Positions 12,195 through 24,800 of a stretch of DNA of 64,000 nt are shown here, piece by piece. Origin of the DNA: Polytrichum commune (lineage: Eukaryota > Streptophyta > Polytrichopsida > Polytrichales > Polytrichaceae); assembly GCA_950295325.1 (NCBI GenBank), contig OX485805.1:23919501-23983500 (forward strand). Reading direction: 5' to 3'. Position 1 is the stretch's first letter. Every line of letters begins with the position of its first letter. Made by a program: the position numbers and the translations under genes. Under the pieces are notes generated by a model. The model saw nothing but the letters and a program-made list of their open reading frames with translations. It was not told the origin of the DNA and made no database searches.

Positions 12195-12640
12195 ACTAAA
12201 CTCCGTAACATCAACCCCCATAATGTCACTCACTCTCTAATATCCTGAAACCCTAGGGAACGGATGTTTGTAGTTTAAATCTCACTCCTTATTGTCACAT
12301 TTCTCTCCCTTATATCATAGATTTTGTCATTAATGCAACCAACCAAAGAAGTCAATCCACACCCTCGCATTGCGCCATGTGTCAGTATGTGGAGTGTCTT
12401 CTTCTTCTCCTTCTTCTTATGCCACTTGTTGAATGTTGGTGCATGCATATGCCACATCATCCAGGAAGGCCAAGTGGAGTGGACCACACCACGCCATTCA
12501 AATGTTGCACTTTGTGTTATTCCATAGTGTCACATGCTACACTAATTCTATAGTATCACACATGCACGTTACCACTACAAAACTCCGTAACATCACGTGC
12601 ACTTCGGTTGCCACATGTGTGATACGACGGAGGTTAGAAT
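12195..12640 (-). repeat. Dispersed repeat R4, reversed copy
   Basis: Reverse complement of the family seen at 17995-18545 and 46615-46945. Landmarks are 'ctctaatatcctgaaaccctagg', 'tagtgtcacatgctacacta', and the end 'aacatcacgtgcac' followed by 'ttcggttgccac'. The motif 'actccgtaacatca' occurs at both ends, suggesting a bounded element with similar termini. No coding capacity. Confidence 0.6.
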
Positions 12641-14088
12641 GTATCATGGAATGCTTTTCCGATTCAACACTTTGAATGCCAATGTGGATTGAACATACTC
12701 TTGACCAATGTGGATATGACACATGGCAATTTCATTCTTTTCCATTTTAGTTATTTATTGCATGTCGAACCAAAGACAACAGTCTACGATACTTGTGAAC
12801 CTGTATACCTATATTTATTTTTGGCTAGGGTAGTCTATTTGCCCTTTACTAATGTCGCAAATGCAGTTCCCGCATGTGGCGATTTCAGATGGCCTCAAGC
12901 AGTGGATTGACATGTGGCGAATTGTGAAGGGAAACAATTGTTTTTTTTTCGGGGTCAGAATGGATGAGAGCACCCTTTACAAATGGTGCACAAAGATAAG
13001 ATTTCCAATCATGGATTTCCGATCCCTACATTAATCATGTCCCGGTGCTATCGTGTTCAAATTCCAATATTTTTTTGCCACTTACTTCGTCACGGAACAT
13101 GAACTTCCAGTACACTTAACCTTCACGACGAGCTTATGAATGAGATTCAAAATCATTGCCAACAACAACTGTAGTCTCAAGTACGCTTCCATACAGATCA
13201 ATCTTAATCAGAAGACAAGCTAGGAATGTGTATGGAGTTTAATGGACAATGTACACCTTCTCAAGCGCTTGCTACTCTGATGATGGTAAATAGTGTGGGC
13301 AAATTTATAGTGTGACTTACCCTGGGCAATCTTATAGTGTGGCTCATGATATACATCATTATGTAGGACTGAAATAAAAATAAAAGTAACGTTGGGGTTT
13401 AGTTTATACACCGGTGTGAATGGGAGCCCGTTCTTCTATACCGTTTTTATGTGGGAAACTAATGTGTGACTGTAATCACAGTCTGTCATGTTCTTGTGGT
13501 ACACTTCTTGTTTTCTCTGGATTGGGATTCTCTCACATGCAAGTTCTTTTCAATCTAATGGAAATGTTGTAACCTACAACATGGATTTCAAATGTGACTA
13601 AATACTATGTTGCATTGTAGAGTCTCATCCTTGAGCCTGCTCGCGTGAGACCTCTCACAGCCTCCGCCATGGTGCATGCTCGAATGATGTGGTTCCCTGG
13701 ACAAGACGAGGATGAAATTTGTGAGCAACAAGTGCAAAGTCATTTGCTAGACCCCCTCCAATGCGCCAAATCGACGTGATGCGCAACGTTTAGAAACATG
13801 CATGTTGGATAATTATATGTTCCCCTCACCTCTTTCCCCCCACCACACACACATACTATGGCAGAGAATAATGCAACTTTGCCTCGACATGTGTGGGTCA
13901 CATTCCACTCATTTGACCGCTTCAATCTACTAGCCAACACAAACCCAACACAACCATGCCCTAAATATTATGGACTAGATAACCAATGAGAGGAGACTAG
14001 TAGATGACAAACTATGGGAGTGACGAGTCGTCCACTTGCTCAGAGTTGGTTGTTTGTCATAACCGCTCAACTCATGAACATAATCCAA
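12641..14088. other. Gene-free stretch
   Basis: No coding exon or RNA gene is recognised. A small local duplication ('tagtgtgacttaccctgggca' / 'tagtgtggctcatgat') lies near 13305-13355. Confidence 0.5.
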
Positions 14089-15690
14089 GAATAATGGATG
14101 ACATCGTGTCATCATGGATGAAAGAGTGCAACAATTTTTGATAACCTTGCAGCTCTTAGATGAACGATCGGTGATGGATTGTTAAATAATGTGCACCCAC
14201 AATACTATTCCCAATAAGACCCTAATGTTTTTTCTTTGGACATAAGTTCAATAGACTTGTAGCCCACAACATTTACCATCCATAATCAATGTAGTGATTC
14301 TTTATTTTTTGAGTGCTAGAAATTTGCTTATTATGAAGTTGTGTTATTGAATATATATATATACCTCACAACTTCCACACATGACTGCATGTGCATCATG
14401 TCACCGTGGATGAAAGAGTGCGACGATTTTTGATAACCATTCAACTCTTGGATGAGCGACTAGTTATGGATTGTTAAAGAATGCACACCCACAATATTAC
14501 TCCCAATGAGACGCCATTGTTTTTAACATGGACATAAGGTTGTGACCCACAATATTTACCATCCATAATCAATGTAGCGATTCACTTTTCTTCAAGTACT
14601 TGCTGCTAGATTTTCACTTGTTATGAGATTTTGAGTTAACAACCATATATTCTATTCCTCACGACCTCCACACATGACTGCATGTGCATCATGTCACCAT
14701 GAATGAAAGAGTGACAAATTTTTGATAACCATTCAACTCTTGGATGAGCAACCGTTTATGGACTGATAAATAAAGTGCACATAAGGTTGTGACCCACAAT
14801 ATTTACCATCCAAAATCAGTGTAGCGATTCACTTTTCTTCGAGTACATGTTGCTAGACTTTCACTTGTTATGAGAATTTGTGTTACCAACCATAGATTCT
14901 ATTCCTCACAACCTCCACACATGACTGCATGTGCATCATGTCATCATGAATGAAAGAGTGACAAAATTTTGATTACCACTCAACTCTTGGATGAGCGACC
15001 TTTTGTGGATTGATAAATAAAGTGCACATAAGATTGTGACCCACAATATTTACCATCCAAAATCAGTGTAGCGATTCACTTTTCTTCGAGTACATGTTGC
15101 TAGACTTTCACTTGTTATGAGAATTTGTGTTAACAACCATAGATTCTATTCCTCACAACTTCCACACATGACTGCACGTGCATCGTGTCACCATGAATGA
15201 AAGAGTGTGACAAATTTTGATCACCATTCAACTCTTGGATGAGCGACCGTTTATGGACTGATAAATAAAGTGCACATAAAATTGTGACCCACAATATTTA
15301 CCATCCAAAATCAGTGTAGCGATTCACTTTTCTTCGAATACATGTTGCTAGACTCTCAATTGTTATGAGATTTTGTGTTAACAACCATAGATTCTATTCC
15401 TCACAGCTTCCACACATGACTGCATGTGCATCGTGTCATCGTGAATGAAAGAATGTGACAAATTTTGATTACCATTCAACTCTTGGATGAGCGACCGTTT
15501 ATGAATTGATAAATAAAATGCACATAAGATTGTGACCCACAATATTTACCATCCAAAATCAGTGTAGCGATTCACTATTCTTCGAGTACTTGCTGCTAGA
15601 CTTTCACTTGTTATGAGAATTTGTGTTAACAACCATAGATTCTATTCCTCACAACTTCCACACATGACTACATGTGCAGGTTGCGTTGAT
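14089..15690 (+). repeat. Tandem array, unit about 248 bp, six copies
   Basis: Each unit contains 'gaatgaaagagtg', 'caactcttggatgagcgacc', 'tgacccacaatatttaccat', 'gtagcgattcacttttcttc' and 'cctcacaacttccacacatg'. The 'cacatgactgcatgtgcat' landmark falls near 14378, 14670, 14919, 15163, 15413 and 15661. Spacing is therefore 292, 249, 244, 250 and 248. The outer units are most diverged and the inner ones most alike, as expected from unequal exchange. Confidence 0.85.
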
Positions 15691-17991
15691 GTAGCGTGGT
15701 GTGAAATCAGACACCCATATACGATAGCAATGGGAGGTGTGGATTCCCGGTGAGGTAAAGTACAGATCCAACCTCTCCACGTCTTCCACAAAAAACTTTC
15801 ACCGATCGATTCAATTGCGAAATTCCCTCAAGTTGTTTCTCACATGCACGACCGCATGTGCGGAGGACTCAGCAGCCAATCTGTGTCGACTCAGACATCT
15901 ACATAAAAGTTGGACCACCTGTAGCTAGCTAGCAGAACCCGAGGTGACTTCTAACTCAACTTTCTTACTTACACACACACACACACACACACAGACCCCA
16001 TGCGACCAGTGTTTCTGGGCAGATATCTGGGCACAATCGGTCGAGATCCTGTTGTTTTCAACCTCAACCGGTTACCTGTTGACATCTGTTGGTTTCTCTT
16101 TATTAAAATGAGGAATATTCTGTAACTTCCTCTAACTTGATCGATAATTTTCCTGAAGTTGTTTTGAATTTGACCTGCTTACTTCTCAAACTCGACCGGT
16201 TCATCTGTAACTACACTGAAACTGTTCTATAGGTGTGGGTTACCATTCTGAGTTACGTGTTGCTATAACTTATTACCGACATTATCCTTCTTTTTTATCA
16301 AGTAAGTTGTATCGTGTTCGTTGATGTGGATACTAACTGTTTATGTCGAATGATCATACTGTTGAGTAAAATGTTATAGGAATGCGTAACTCTGAATGAT
16401 GACCCACACTAATTGGACAATTCAGTGTATCTGTCGGTTCTCCCCGTCCACTGCGTTCGACTATCTCCACATTTTTGGCCGTCTATTGTGGTTCCTGGCA
16501 TTTTTTTACGACTGGATAATACATGTGTTGTTATTATGTGAATTAAATCTCCACACATGAATGCAGTTGCAGGTGGGGCGAATGATCAGTGTGATATCAG
16601 ACACCCACAAAAGTTAAGTTGATGTTAGGCTAAGCTAGTGGAGGTGACCTCTACACATTATGGAGGTTTGTGGGCCTTATGTGGTCGCTCTTCTTAATTG
16701 GACACATATATTTGAGTGGTAAAATATTTGCAAGGCCTACAATTGGTGAAAGGACGTAAGTAAGTCACGGATTACGATATCATTTTAACATTTAAAAGAA
16801 AAGAAAAGATAGACACCATTCTAAGTTCAAGAGTTGACACAATTGGGAGGACTTAACTTATGTGATTGTTCACGGAGAAAATGAAGAATCTTCACTTTGA
16901 CCTCGCATATTAAACTTCAAACTTTTGACCCTGAAAATTGACGTGACAAACTTCGTGATCTGGAATTGGTAGCCAAATGAGTCACTTCCCCATTGCAAAC
17001 AAATGGATAAAATTGTTTGTGGGGTTGGTAGCGCCCACAATAAGATTACATATCTTATGGGTATCTTACACCATTTGATAATCTCTACGATTATGTTGAT
17101 CGTCATGGAATCTATCGTATAGGGATATATCCTAAAGGGGAAAAGGAGAAGTAAAACAATTGTCATAATAGGCCATCTATGATTTGCAAGTTTCACTTCA
17201 AGAATCCAAAACACATCTGTCTTGAATCTTGAAATGACATGCTCAAGTTTCATGTTCCTCATTTGAATTTGCTTATGTGTTCATGTAATTCATCTCATAA
17301 AATTACTTAACAACAGGATGTTGCACTGTGGGCAGGGGTGGCCCATGAATTTTGTGAGAAGAATTTCTCTTTTATGCTTGGGCCAAATGATGGATCCCTT
17401 ACAAAATGATCAACACTCATCTTGAGCATTGTTCATTGTGTGCCCTTGAATTGACAAATGGGATTTTTCTAGGCTTCCCTTACTAGAGATGAATAGTCTA
17501 CATATCAATTTAATCAATGAGGATCGTTTCCAGGGGTTCACTTGTGTCGGGACACCTACTAAACATCTTTGCATCAAGCCATGTGATTAGTTGCGACCTG
17601 GTATTCCCAATCATCATGAGTTGGTCTGATTGGGAGCCTCACATCGCAATTCCCTTTTCAAAAGGAAGGCCGAACAATGTTATGCTTACGGTAATCTTAC
17701 CTACACTGTTTGATAATCCCCATGATTCTCTCGATGAGTTGTGGAAGCAAACGCAAAAGTACACATACATTCATAAATATATAATTTTTTTTTCAAATCT
17801 TAAAAAAAAAAACACTAAAAACATTTATAGATTATCTATGACATTCACCTCAAGAATTCAAAAGATATTCATCTCGACTCTAAAAGTAGCAAATTCAACT
17901 CTCATGTTCCTCATTCAAACTTGATCTTGTTTGATGAGCCATACATGGTAATTCCGGGCAACATAATGTCCAACCAGATAACATATCCATT
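15691..17991. other. Gene-free stretch with (CA)n
   Basis: A (CA)n tract lies at about 15973-15993. The motif 'cacatga-tgca-gtgcagg ... atcagacacccac' at the array end (15661-15715) recurs at 16550-16610 and at 18601-18650. A loose direct repeat ('catgttcctcattt') links 17240-17265 and 17905-17920. No gene is recognised. Confidence 0.5.
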
Positions 17992-17994
17992 CTA

Positions 17995-18545
17995 AACTCC
18001 GTACACTTGTGCCAACCAAAGTGCACGTGATATTAAGGAGTACTGTACTGTTAACATGGATGTCCGATAAAAGAGAATTAGTGTAGCACGCGACGCTATG
18101 AAAGAACACAGAATCAACACGGCAACAATGGCAATAGTAACAATGATGACAACGTGAAGTGTACAAGCGCGTTGCTTGAACTCTTTGGTGAACTTATTAT
18201 GATGTCAAAACCCGTGACATATGGGAGGAAATCGTGATAACAAGGAGAGAGATGTAAACTGAGAAGTTAGAACACCCGGTCCCTAGGATTTCGGGATATT
18301 ATAAAAGGAGGAGTGACGTTAAGGAGGTTGATATATAAGAGGAAATCTTGATAACAAGGAGAGGGATGTAAACTGAGAAGTTAGAACATCCGGTCCCTGG
18401 GATTTCGGGATATTATAAGAGGAAATTGTGATAACAAGGAGAGAGATGTAAACTGAGAAGTTAGGACATCCGGTTTCTGGGATTTCGGGATATTACAAGA
18501 GGAGGAGCGACGTCAAGGAGGATGTTGATATTACGGAGTTTAGAG
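17995..18545 (+). repeat. Dispersed repeat R4 with inner tandem expansion
   Basis: Begins near 'aaagtgcacgtgatattaag' and ends near 'gatattacggagttt'. Inside, a segment with 'gataacaaggagagagatgt', 'aaactgagaagttag' and 'atttcgggatattat' is repeated three times, near 18235, 18351 and 18430. That makes this copy longer than those at 12.2 and 46.6 kb. Confidence 0.65.
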
Positions 18546-19111
18546 AGAGTGTACTAATCACCTGCTTGCCTGGAGGGAAAGGAAAGGAAAGAGAGTCTCG
18601 ACACATGAATGCATGTGCAGAGGTGATCAGTTGTCATATCAGACACCCACATAAGTTAGCTGAGAGTGCGACGGCTTGGCTCGCGGCCAGAACACAAGAA
18701 GCCGGCCTTCCTGGGTGCACTCGCTTGCTCGAGAGGCCGTGGCACTCACTGCGGTAGCTAGGCAGCTAGCATCCCTTCCCGCTACTAGCTACAAGCTACC
18801 TGGCGAGCAAGAAGCCGGGAACCGAATTGACTGATCTACTTACCCACACAGCCAGCCAAGGGTTGATCGCGATCCGAGGCCCACCTACTTTACCTAATCG
18901 CTTTCGTAGCCGCTCGCAGTGGGCCTCTAGCTACATCTACAACTTAGTAATAAAGTTAGCGCTGCACACAGGCTCCTCCCAACATGATATTAGCCAACAC
19001 AAACTTGCATCCCAGTCAGTCAGTCCCTTCACTTCACTTCCCAGCCTGATCAGTGTGCCTTCAGTCTCCACCTCCAGCAGCAGCTGCTAACGCAAGCTAG
19101 CACAGCCAACC
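18546..19111 (+). promoter_or_regulatory. Upstream region of the expansin gene
   Basis: This is the promoter and 5' leader territory of the expansin gene, starting just after R4. It is less AT-rich than its surroundings. The last 110 bases are pyrimidine-rich ('cccttcacttcacttccc'), which suits a plant 5' untranslated leader. No convincing TATA box could be fixed, so the transcription start is not assigned. Confidence 0.4.
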
Positions 19112-21729
19112 ATGGCAACCTCAGGAGGAGCTTGCAATGGCTCGGCAAGGGATTTGCTAACTTTAGTACTCATACTGGGGATTAGTTCTAGTGCTACTGC
19201 TGGGGGCTATGGTGGTGGAGCTTGGGGTCAGGCCCATGCGACCTTCTATGGCGGGGCTGATGCTTCTGGCACTCAAGGTGAGTGAGTGGGTGGGTGGGTG
19301 GTTCAACATTTTTTGGGTGAGGGCTTGCACTGGCTTTTCAGGGATTTTGAGAGGCACATTGGCAATTGGTCATGCATGGCAGCTCTGGTCATAGAGTTAT
19401 GATATTACTGGAGTGTGGTATAGAGTTGTGGCTGGAAAGATGATAATTTTCAAGGGATCATCTTCCTTGGCAAGATGCAGACATCCCGAATTATATTTTG
19501 GGGGCACAAACTTTGGGGTATAAATGGGGGTGTTGGTCTTCCTGCGAAGTGTGTTCTGTGTTGTAGAGCTGCTCGCCGTCTCCCTGCAGGAGTACCATAA
19601 GGTTTGGTATGAGGCAGGCTCATGTGTGGGTGGTGAATTTTATTCCCAGTTTGAGAGTTGTCATTACAGTGTTAACTGCACTGGTCACCTTCTGCAGGAA
19701 TGATTAGCTGGGCTCATGTCACTTGCAGCATTGGCTGATGAATTTTGCGTATGTGATCAATCCATGTGTTAGAGCTCACCCAGGCTGATGTTTTCGCTAC
19801 AGGGAGGGCTGGCTGGTTGATGATTTGGCAGAGTCTCAATGTCACATTTGCGCAATTGAACTTCTATCGGCCTCAGTGTAGTCGGATTTCTGTAGTTTCA
19901 GAGTTCCGTAGTTAGCTGTGATGGACTCAAATATCGAGTCTGTGCTACAGAGAGTTCTGGCAGAGTACTCCACCCTGTTCTGTACAGGGAGGGGTGGTCG
20001 TGATATGTGCCAGACACGTCTCGATGTCACATTTTTGCAAGTCAATTTGCACCAGGCTAAATATATTGTTGTGGCGGATTTCCTTTAGTTTTAGACTTCT
20101 CCGAATATAAGCTTTGGACCTTTGGTAGAATAAGAAGTCTCTGTGCTACAGGGAGCTCGTGGTTGCAGAGTGCACCATGTTTCTGAATGTGTTCTTGGCA
20201 GCGTTGATCATCCTGGTTTCTCCTACAGGGAGAGGGGTATAAGTTGTTATGGCCGAAGAGTCTGAATGTCATATTTGTGCAATTGAATTGATTATTTCAG
20301 TCTCAATGGGGTCTCCCGAAAGCTTTGGTGGACTTTAAAAATAATTCTGTATAATTCACTACAGGGAGGGCGGCTCGTCTGCAAATGTGGCAGAAGAGTC
20401 CTAATGCCACATTTGCGCAACACCAAGTAAACTGTCTCGGTCGAAATGTGGTGGATTGTCCCGAGCGCTCATGTTGTTGCAATATAATGTCACATGTGCA
20501 GGCGGGGCATGTGGGTTCGGAAACCTGTACAGCACCGGCTATGGAACCAACACGGCGGCCCTGAGCTCCGCGCTCTTCAACACGGGCCTCACATGCGGCG
20601 CGTGCTTCGAGCTCATGTGCGACTCCAGCGGATCCAAGTATTGTGTCGGGGGAGGCACTGTGGTCGTCACGGCCACCAACTTCTGCCCCACGGGCTCCAA
20701 TGGTGGATGGTGCGACCCCCCCAAGGAGCACTTTGATCTTGCACAACCCGTCTTTACGCAGATCGCACAGGAGGTCGGAGGCGTCATCCCCATCAACTAC
20801 CGGAGGTTAGTGGGCCACTGACTCAAACCAATCACTGGTTTTGTCACATCAATAACAATTCGATCGGAGTGGGTTTTCAAGTCTCTGGACACATAGCTTT
20901 TTGTCTCATAAGGACTGGGGTACAATGCGAGATGCCTTTTTTGGTTAATGGGGCTAGAAGTGGCGGAAAAACAAAGTCATGTTGGTTGTGGGTTCCTTTA
21001 ACTATGTGAATGTTAACTATGTAGGGAGGACGCCGTCACTTGCCGGTGAACTTGAATTGGTTTGGATAGTTGCCCGTAGCCGCGTAGTAGGTTGGCGTAG
21101 GTCAGTCCGGGTAACACTTAGATGGTTCAGAAATGGAAAGCAGTCACTGTGCCAACATATACGAGAGCATTCAAACTAACGTGTAAGAATTTACAAAATC
21201 TCTCGGAATGTGTAGTCTTAAAAAATGCTTACCACAAAAACCTAGTGAACATAGGTAATGTGCTTCTTAAGAATGTTTCAGTACGTTTGAACCAGGTTAA
21301 CTAAAGACATGAACAGTTACAGATGGTTGTTGCCACCCTCATGGAGAGAGATGCATCATCATCAGCATTGTGATTAATTCTTAATTGAAGCTGATGTTAA
21401 TTGCTTAAATTTGCAGGGTGGCATGCACAAAGACCGGAGGGATTAGGTTCACCATCAATGGAAACCCTTACTTCTTGCTCGTCCTTATCACCAATGTGGG
21501 GGGTGCCGGTGACGTTCAGCAGCTGTATGTGAAGGGCTCCAACACGGACGCATATCAAGCCATGACCCGAAACTGGGGTGAAATGTGGCAGTTTACGGGA
21601 AACAGCAAGATGCAAGGCCAAGCACTCTCCTTCAAGGTGGTCACGAGCGACGGCAACGCGTGCGAGTCCATTGACGCCGCCCCTGCCGGCTGGGTGTTCG
21701 GACAAACCTTCGAGGGATCCAACTTCTAA
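19112..21729 (+). CDS. Alpha-expansin (EXPA family)
   Basis: Three exons, 19112-19277, 20502-20805 and 21417-21729, join in phase with GT-AG introns to give 260 aa. Expansins are secreted wall proteins that loosen cellulose-xyloglucan contacts without hydrolysis. Residues 1-32 are a hydrophobic signal peptide. '[14 protein letters not shown]' (about 42-55) opens the six-stranded barrel (GH45-like) domain, followed by 'GACGFGNLY'. Paired cysteines appear in 'TCGACFEL', and the conserved HFD motif sits in '[10 protein letters not shown]'. '[10 protein letters not shown]', '[13 protein letters not shown]', '[10 protein letters not shown]' and '[11 protein letters not shown]' belong to the C-terminal cellulose-binding domain. 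Length is normal for EXPA. The start is the first ATG before the signal peptide. The first intron (1.2 kb) holds tandem repeats. The subfamily number cannot be assigned. Confidence 0.95.
19797..20500 (+). repeat. Degenerate tandem repeats in expansin intron 1
   Basis: The pair of motifs 'ctacaggga' and, about 40-60 bases later, 'tgtcacatttgcgcaa' recurs four times, with the second motif near 19837, 20024, 20266 and 20405. The intron's own 3' end, 'aatgtcacatgtgcag' at 20486-20501, resembles the same motif. Units are about 130-240 bp and diverged. Confidence 0.65.
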
Positions 21730-22435
21730 CTTACTCCAAACAGAAAAGAAAAGAAAAGAAAAGGAAAGAAAACATAACCCCAAAATCTTCATCATCATGG
21801 TAAGGTTTAAAATTTTTATGTATCCAGCAGAGGCGTGCAACTGACGAATTTATATTACCCGCCCGCTTGCGCGTCCGAAACCAAATTTTTGCGACGACGT
21901 ATAGGTTTATAAGCTGTGTGAGTTTGCATGATCATCATCAAAAAAATGTTTAGTGCATCAGTTATCATCAGCCAAATGATCGAGAGTTTGCTTTAGTCAA
22001 TGCACTTGATCGTGATCGTGCTCCAGCTTAAGCTAGGAGAAGTTGCTAGCTGCTGGAAGTGGTGATGGTTGTATTGAAGAGGTTGCCGAGGTGTGTGCTT
22101 ATCTGTGCATTCAATTATAAACACCACCCGCTCCTTGCATGTATTTTTACGAACATGACTATGAGGGTATTGTACGAGAATCCCGCCTGTGTCCTATAGT
22201 AGTGCGAATCACCACCAGTAGCTGAAAGGATTGGGTCGTCCAAATGTATGTGGCAATACCCAGTTTCAATCATTGGTGGTGTTTAAGATGGCCAATGCTG
22301 TGACTCTTATTAATAAAGTGAGCAATGGGCACAAGCACATTGCTTAATTTGTACCAATTGATATCTTGAACTTGTTGAAATGTCATCTTAAGGTATGCAG
22401 GTGTTTTTTGCTTACTTTTTCCTTATTGATCACCT
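21730..22435 (+). other. 3' flank of the expansin gene
   Basis: Starts with an A/G-rich stretch ('gaaaagaaaagaaaagg') just after the stop codon and probably includes the 3' untranslated region. No clear polyadenylation signal could be chosen among several AT-rich candidates. No further gene is seen. Confidence 0.4.
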
Positions 22436-22439
22436 ACAT

Positions 22440-22740
22440 TTGATTGGTGTGTGGTTAGGTGAGGATCGAAGAACAAACATTGTCAACACTCTCGTTTAAA
22501 GAGATTGGATTATGTCTTCAAACTTAATTACCTGCACATTCAACAGTGAACACAATTGAGAGGACCTATGTATTCAGTTAAGAAATCCACAAAGAAATCA
22601 TGCACTTCTGATTACTACAACTAAGTTAGAGGAGGCCTAACTGTCAATACGATCATTGGTAATGCTTGATCATAGACTTGCTAATGCAGCACATATTTGA
22701 AGGTATAAATCTGATCAATAGAAAATACAGAACAAGAGAA
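22440..22740 (+). repeat. Dispersed repeat R1, copy 3
   Basis: Carries the R1 start 'ttggtgtgtggttaggtgag', 'cgaagaacaaac', 'gattggattatgtcttcaaa', 'gaacacaattgagaggacct' and 'acttgctaatgcagcaca' in the same order as copy 1. Confidence 0.65.
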
Positions 22741-23123
22741 ACAAACGGATACCATCTGTATACCTTACCTGATCATATTGTTATGTGCTCCATGGACTGG
22801 CTACATATAATATGGGTGTAGTACTATAGCCGACTAATGTCATTGTAGTTTTATCATGCCATGTAGCAAGTGACACGAATAGAATTAGTATGTCAACCTT
22901 AGTTAAAGAGGTTGACAATAATGTTAAGGTATGATCATTAATGTTCACCTACTTTCATATATATTTCATTTACTCCTTGCCAATACTATGTCACACAGCA
23001 CAGTACCCAGATTCTCAACGAGTTAATGGAAGCTCTTCAACGACGTCCGTGAAACCTATCGAAACAGCCCATGATCATCATTTATTGTACAGCAGTAATC
23101 ACCAGCAACTGTTTTCCACTCTT
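22741..23123. other. Gene-free stretch
   Basis: No coding exon, RNA gene or bounded element is visible in this AT-rich stretch. Confidence 0.4.
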
Positions 23124-23210
23124 CTCTGAGAAGTCTCATTAAAAACCCCCTCTGAGAAGACTCATTAAAACCCCCTCTGAGAAGATTTATTAAAAAACCC
23201 CTCTGAGAAC
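23124..23210 (+). repeat. Minisatellite, unit about 26 bp, four starts
   Basis: 'ctctgagaag' followed by 'tctcattaaaaacccc' or a close variant starts at 23124, 23150 and 23175, with a last partial unit at 23201. Confidence 0.8.
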
Positions 23211-24169
23211 ATCATTCAAGTTGCACACTTGATTAAGTTAGTTAGGTTAGCTAACTATACCGTAGAACTTGACCTGGTATCTATATACGTTTGACTCTGC
23301 GCACAACCCAATCCATCGGGTGCATGTCATTCTGTAGAAAGGGCCCCTGGCATTTGAGGTGACATGACTGTCAAATTTCCAACATTGGCATAAGCTTATT
23401 ACCTGTGGCAGGAGACATCATGTCAGTCTTCCAAGAAAAAAAATTCCAGATTTGTGACTTGTTTACTGAATTAGTTACTGAAGCATGTCAGATGCACGAG
23501 ACTAGATTGCCAATGCAACGTACTAACTATATATGCATCAATAGAAGCCTAGTGAGCAGGTCGGTCACAGCTTAGCGTCCACGGTAGGCTAGCATTTTGT
23601 TTACACTCCAGCACTGTACAAGCATGTGGCTCCTGCACATTCACAGCTAGATTTGTGGGCACTGGGAGTTATTTACTTTGGGATTATAATGTCATGCTGA
23701 AACAACCGACTAAGGGCCACTAATTAAGTTGAACACTGTGCACATATATAATAGCCAAGGTCCATGACCTGCATGACATTGTGAGGGCCCTTGACACTCA
23801 ACCAAGGGCCATGATGCCATGAACAATAATTGAAATTGAATTCCGTGTGGCCACAGGTCCTTCAGTACAGTATACAGACATTCGTGGCTACCGAGGCTCT
23901 CAATTGAATGCTGCTATAGTATGATCCTATTCATGTGGACTTTTCTATACATCAGGTTATGATAAATCAAAGGTTATGAGCTTTTGAGGTGTCATGGTTT
24001 GTTGGTTTTGTGTTAGGCCCACATCTTTGACATGGGTTTGAAACATAATTGAGTCTAAGACCATGAAACATTATCCATTGCATGTCGTGCAGAGAGCTTC
24101 ATGTCAGTTTACTCATTCACTCAAACTTTCTTGGTCGCTTTGGCCCTCAAACTCTAAGACATGCGGGTG
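23211..24169. other. Gene-free stretch
   Basis: No gene is recognised. Near 23985-24070 a weak R2-like fragment is present ('tgtcatggtttgttggtttt', 'gtgttaggcccac'). Confidence 0.45.
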
Positions 24170-24490
24170 TAATTTGATTACTATCCTTAATCGGACACTA
24201 TATACATTTAATCGGTGTGTGCTTTGGTGAGGATCAACGAACTAACACCATAAACACACACTTTTGAAAAAAGATTGGACCACCACTTCACACCCAACAA
24301 TGAACGCTATCGGAAGGACCTATAAATCCAATCAACGAATCAATAAACGTACACCTCCAACAACCATAACTAAATAAAGAAAGGTCCGATTCTCAATCTA
24401 ATTTTCGTGGAAGTCTACTACGTAAATCTAATCAGTAGATGGAGTGCAAGAGAAACAAAACCGAAGAACACCCGCATACCTCGTTACTGT
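24170..24490 (+). repeat. Dispersed repeat R1, copy 4
   Basis: Contains 'atcggtgtgtgctttggtga', 'gatcaacgaactaacacc', 'gattggaccaccactt', 'ggaaggacctataaatcc' and 'tagatggagtgcaagagaaa', in R1 order. Confidence 0.65.
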
Positions 24491-24589
24491 AAAGTGATGG
24501 GGAAAGTGACGATGTGGGGGCAGGCTCAGCAATTTTCCACCGATGCAAATATTATACATTTCAATATGAAGATCCAGTGTACAAAGCAG

Positions 24590-24800
24590 TGATCGGGAGA
24601 ACCGGCAGTTGGTTACAAATGAACTGGTTGAGTTTGAGAAAGAACCGGTTGAAGTGCAAGACTGCAGGAAAATTACCGATCATTTTTGAGGAATTTATAG
24701 AATATACCCCTAATTTAATAAAGGAAAACCGGGAGGATGTCAACATGTAACCGGTTGGACTTGCAAACACTAGGATCTCAACTGGTTATGCCCAAGAATC
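24590..24800 (+). repeat. Dispersed repeat R5, single unit
   Basis: The block from 'gaaccggttgaagtgcaaga' to 'acatgtaaccggttggactt' resembles 32710-32890 and the 'acatgtaaccggtg' part of the 355-bp array at 30.5-31.9 kb. All share 'atcaaggaaaccc'-like, 'catgtaaccggt' and 'gactcggaaacac'-like motifs in order. Confidence 0.5.

Noticed and set aside
14089-15690. The 248-bp array as a CRISPR or centromeric array
   Set aside because: Units are continuous without spacers, the context is eukaryotic, and six copies beside genes are too few to argue for a centromere.
16870-17262. 130-codon frame on the minus strand
   Set aside because: Hydrophobic and AT-driven composition, no family resemblance, and it overlaps loosely repeated sequence.
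17517-17924. 135-codon frame on the plus strand
   Set aside because: The second half is lysine- and isoleucine-rich translation of A/T runs, and it shares a repeat with the 17.2-kb region.
20303-20746. 147-codon minus-strand frame over the expansin exon
   Set aside because: It is the shadow of expansin exon 2, which is GC-rich at third positions.
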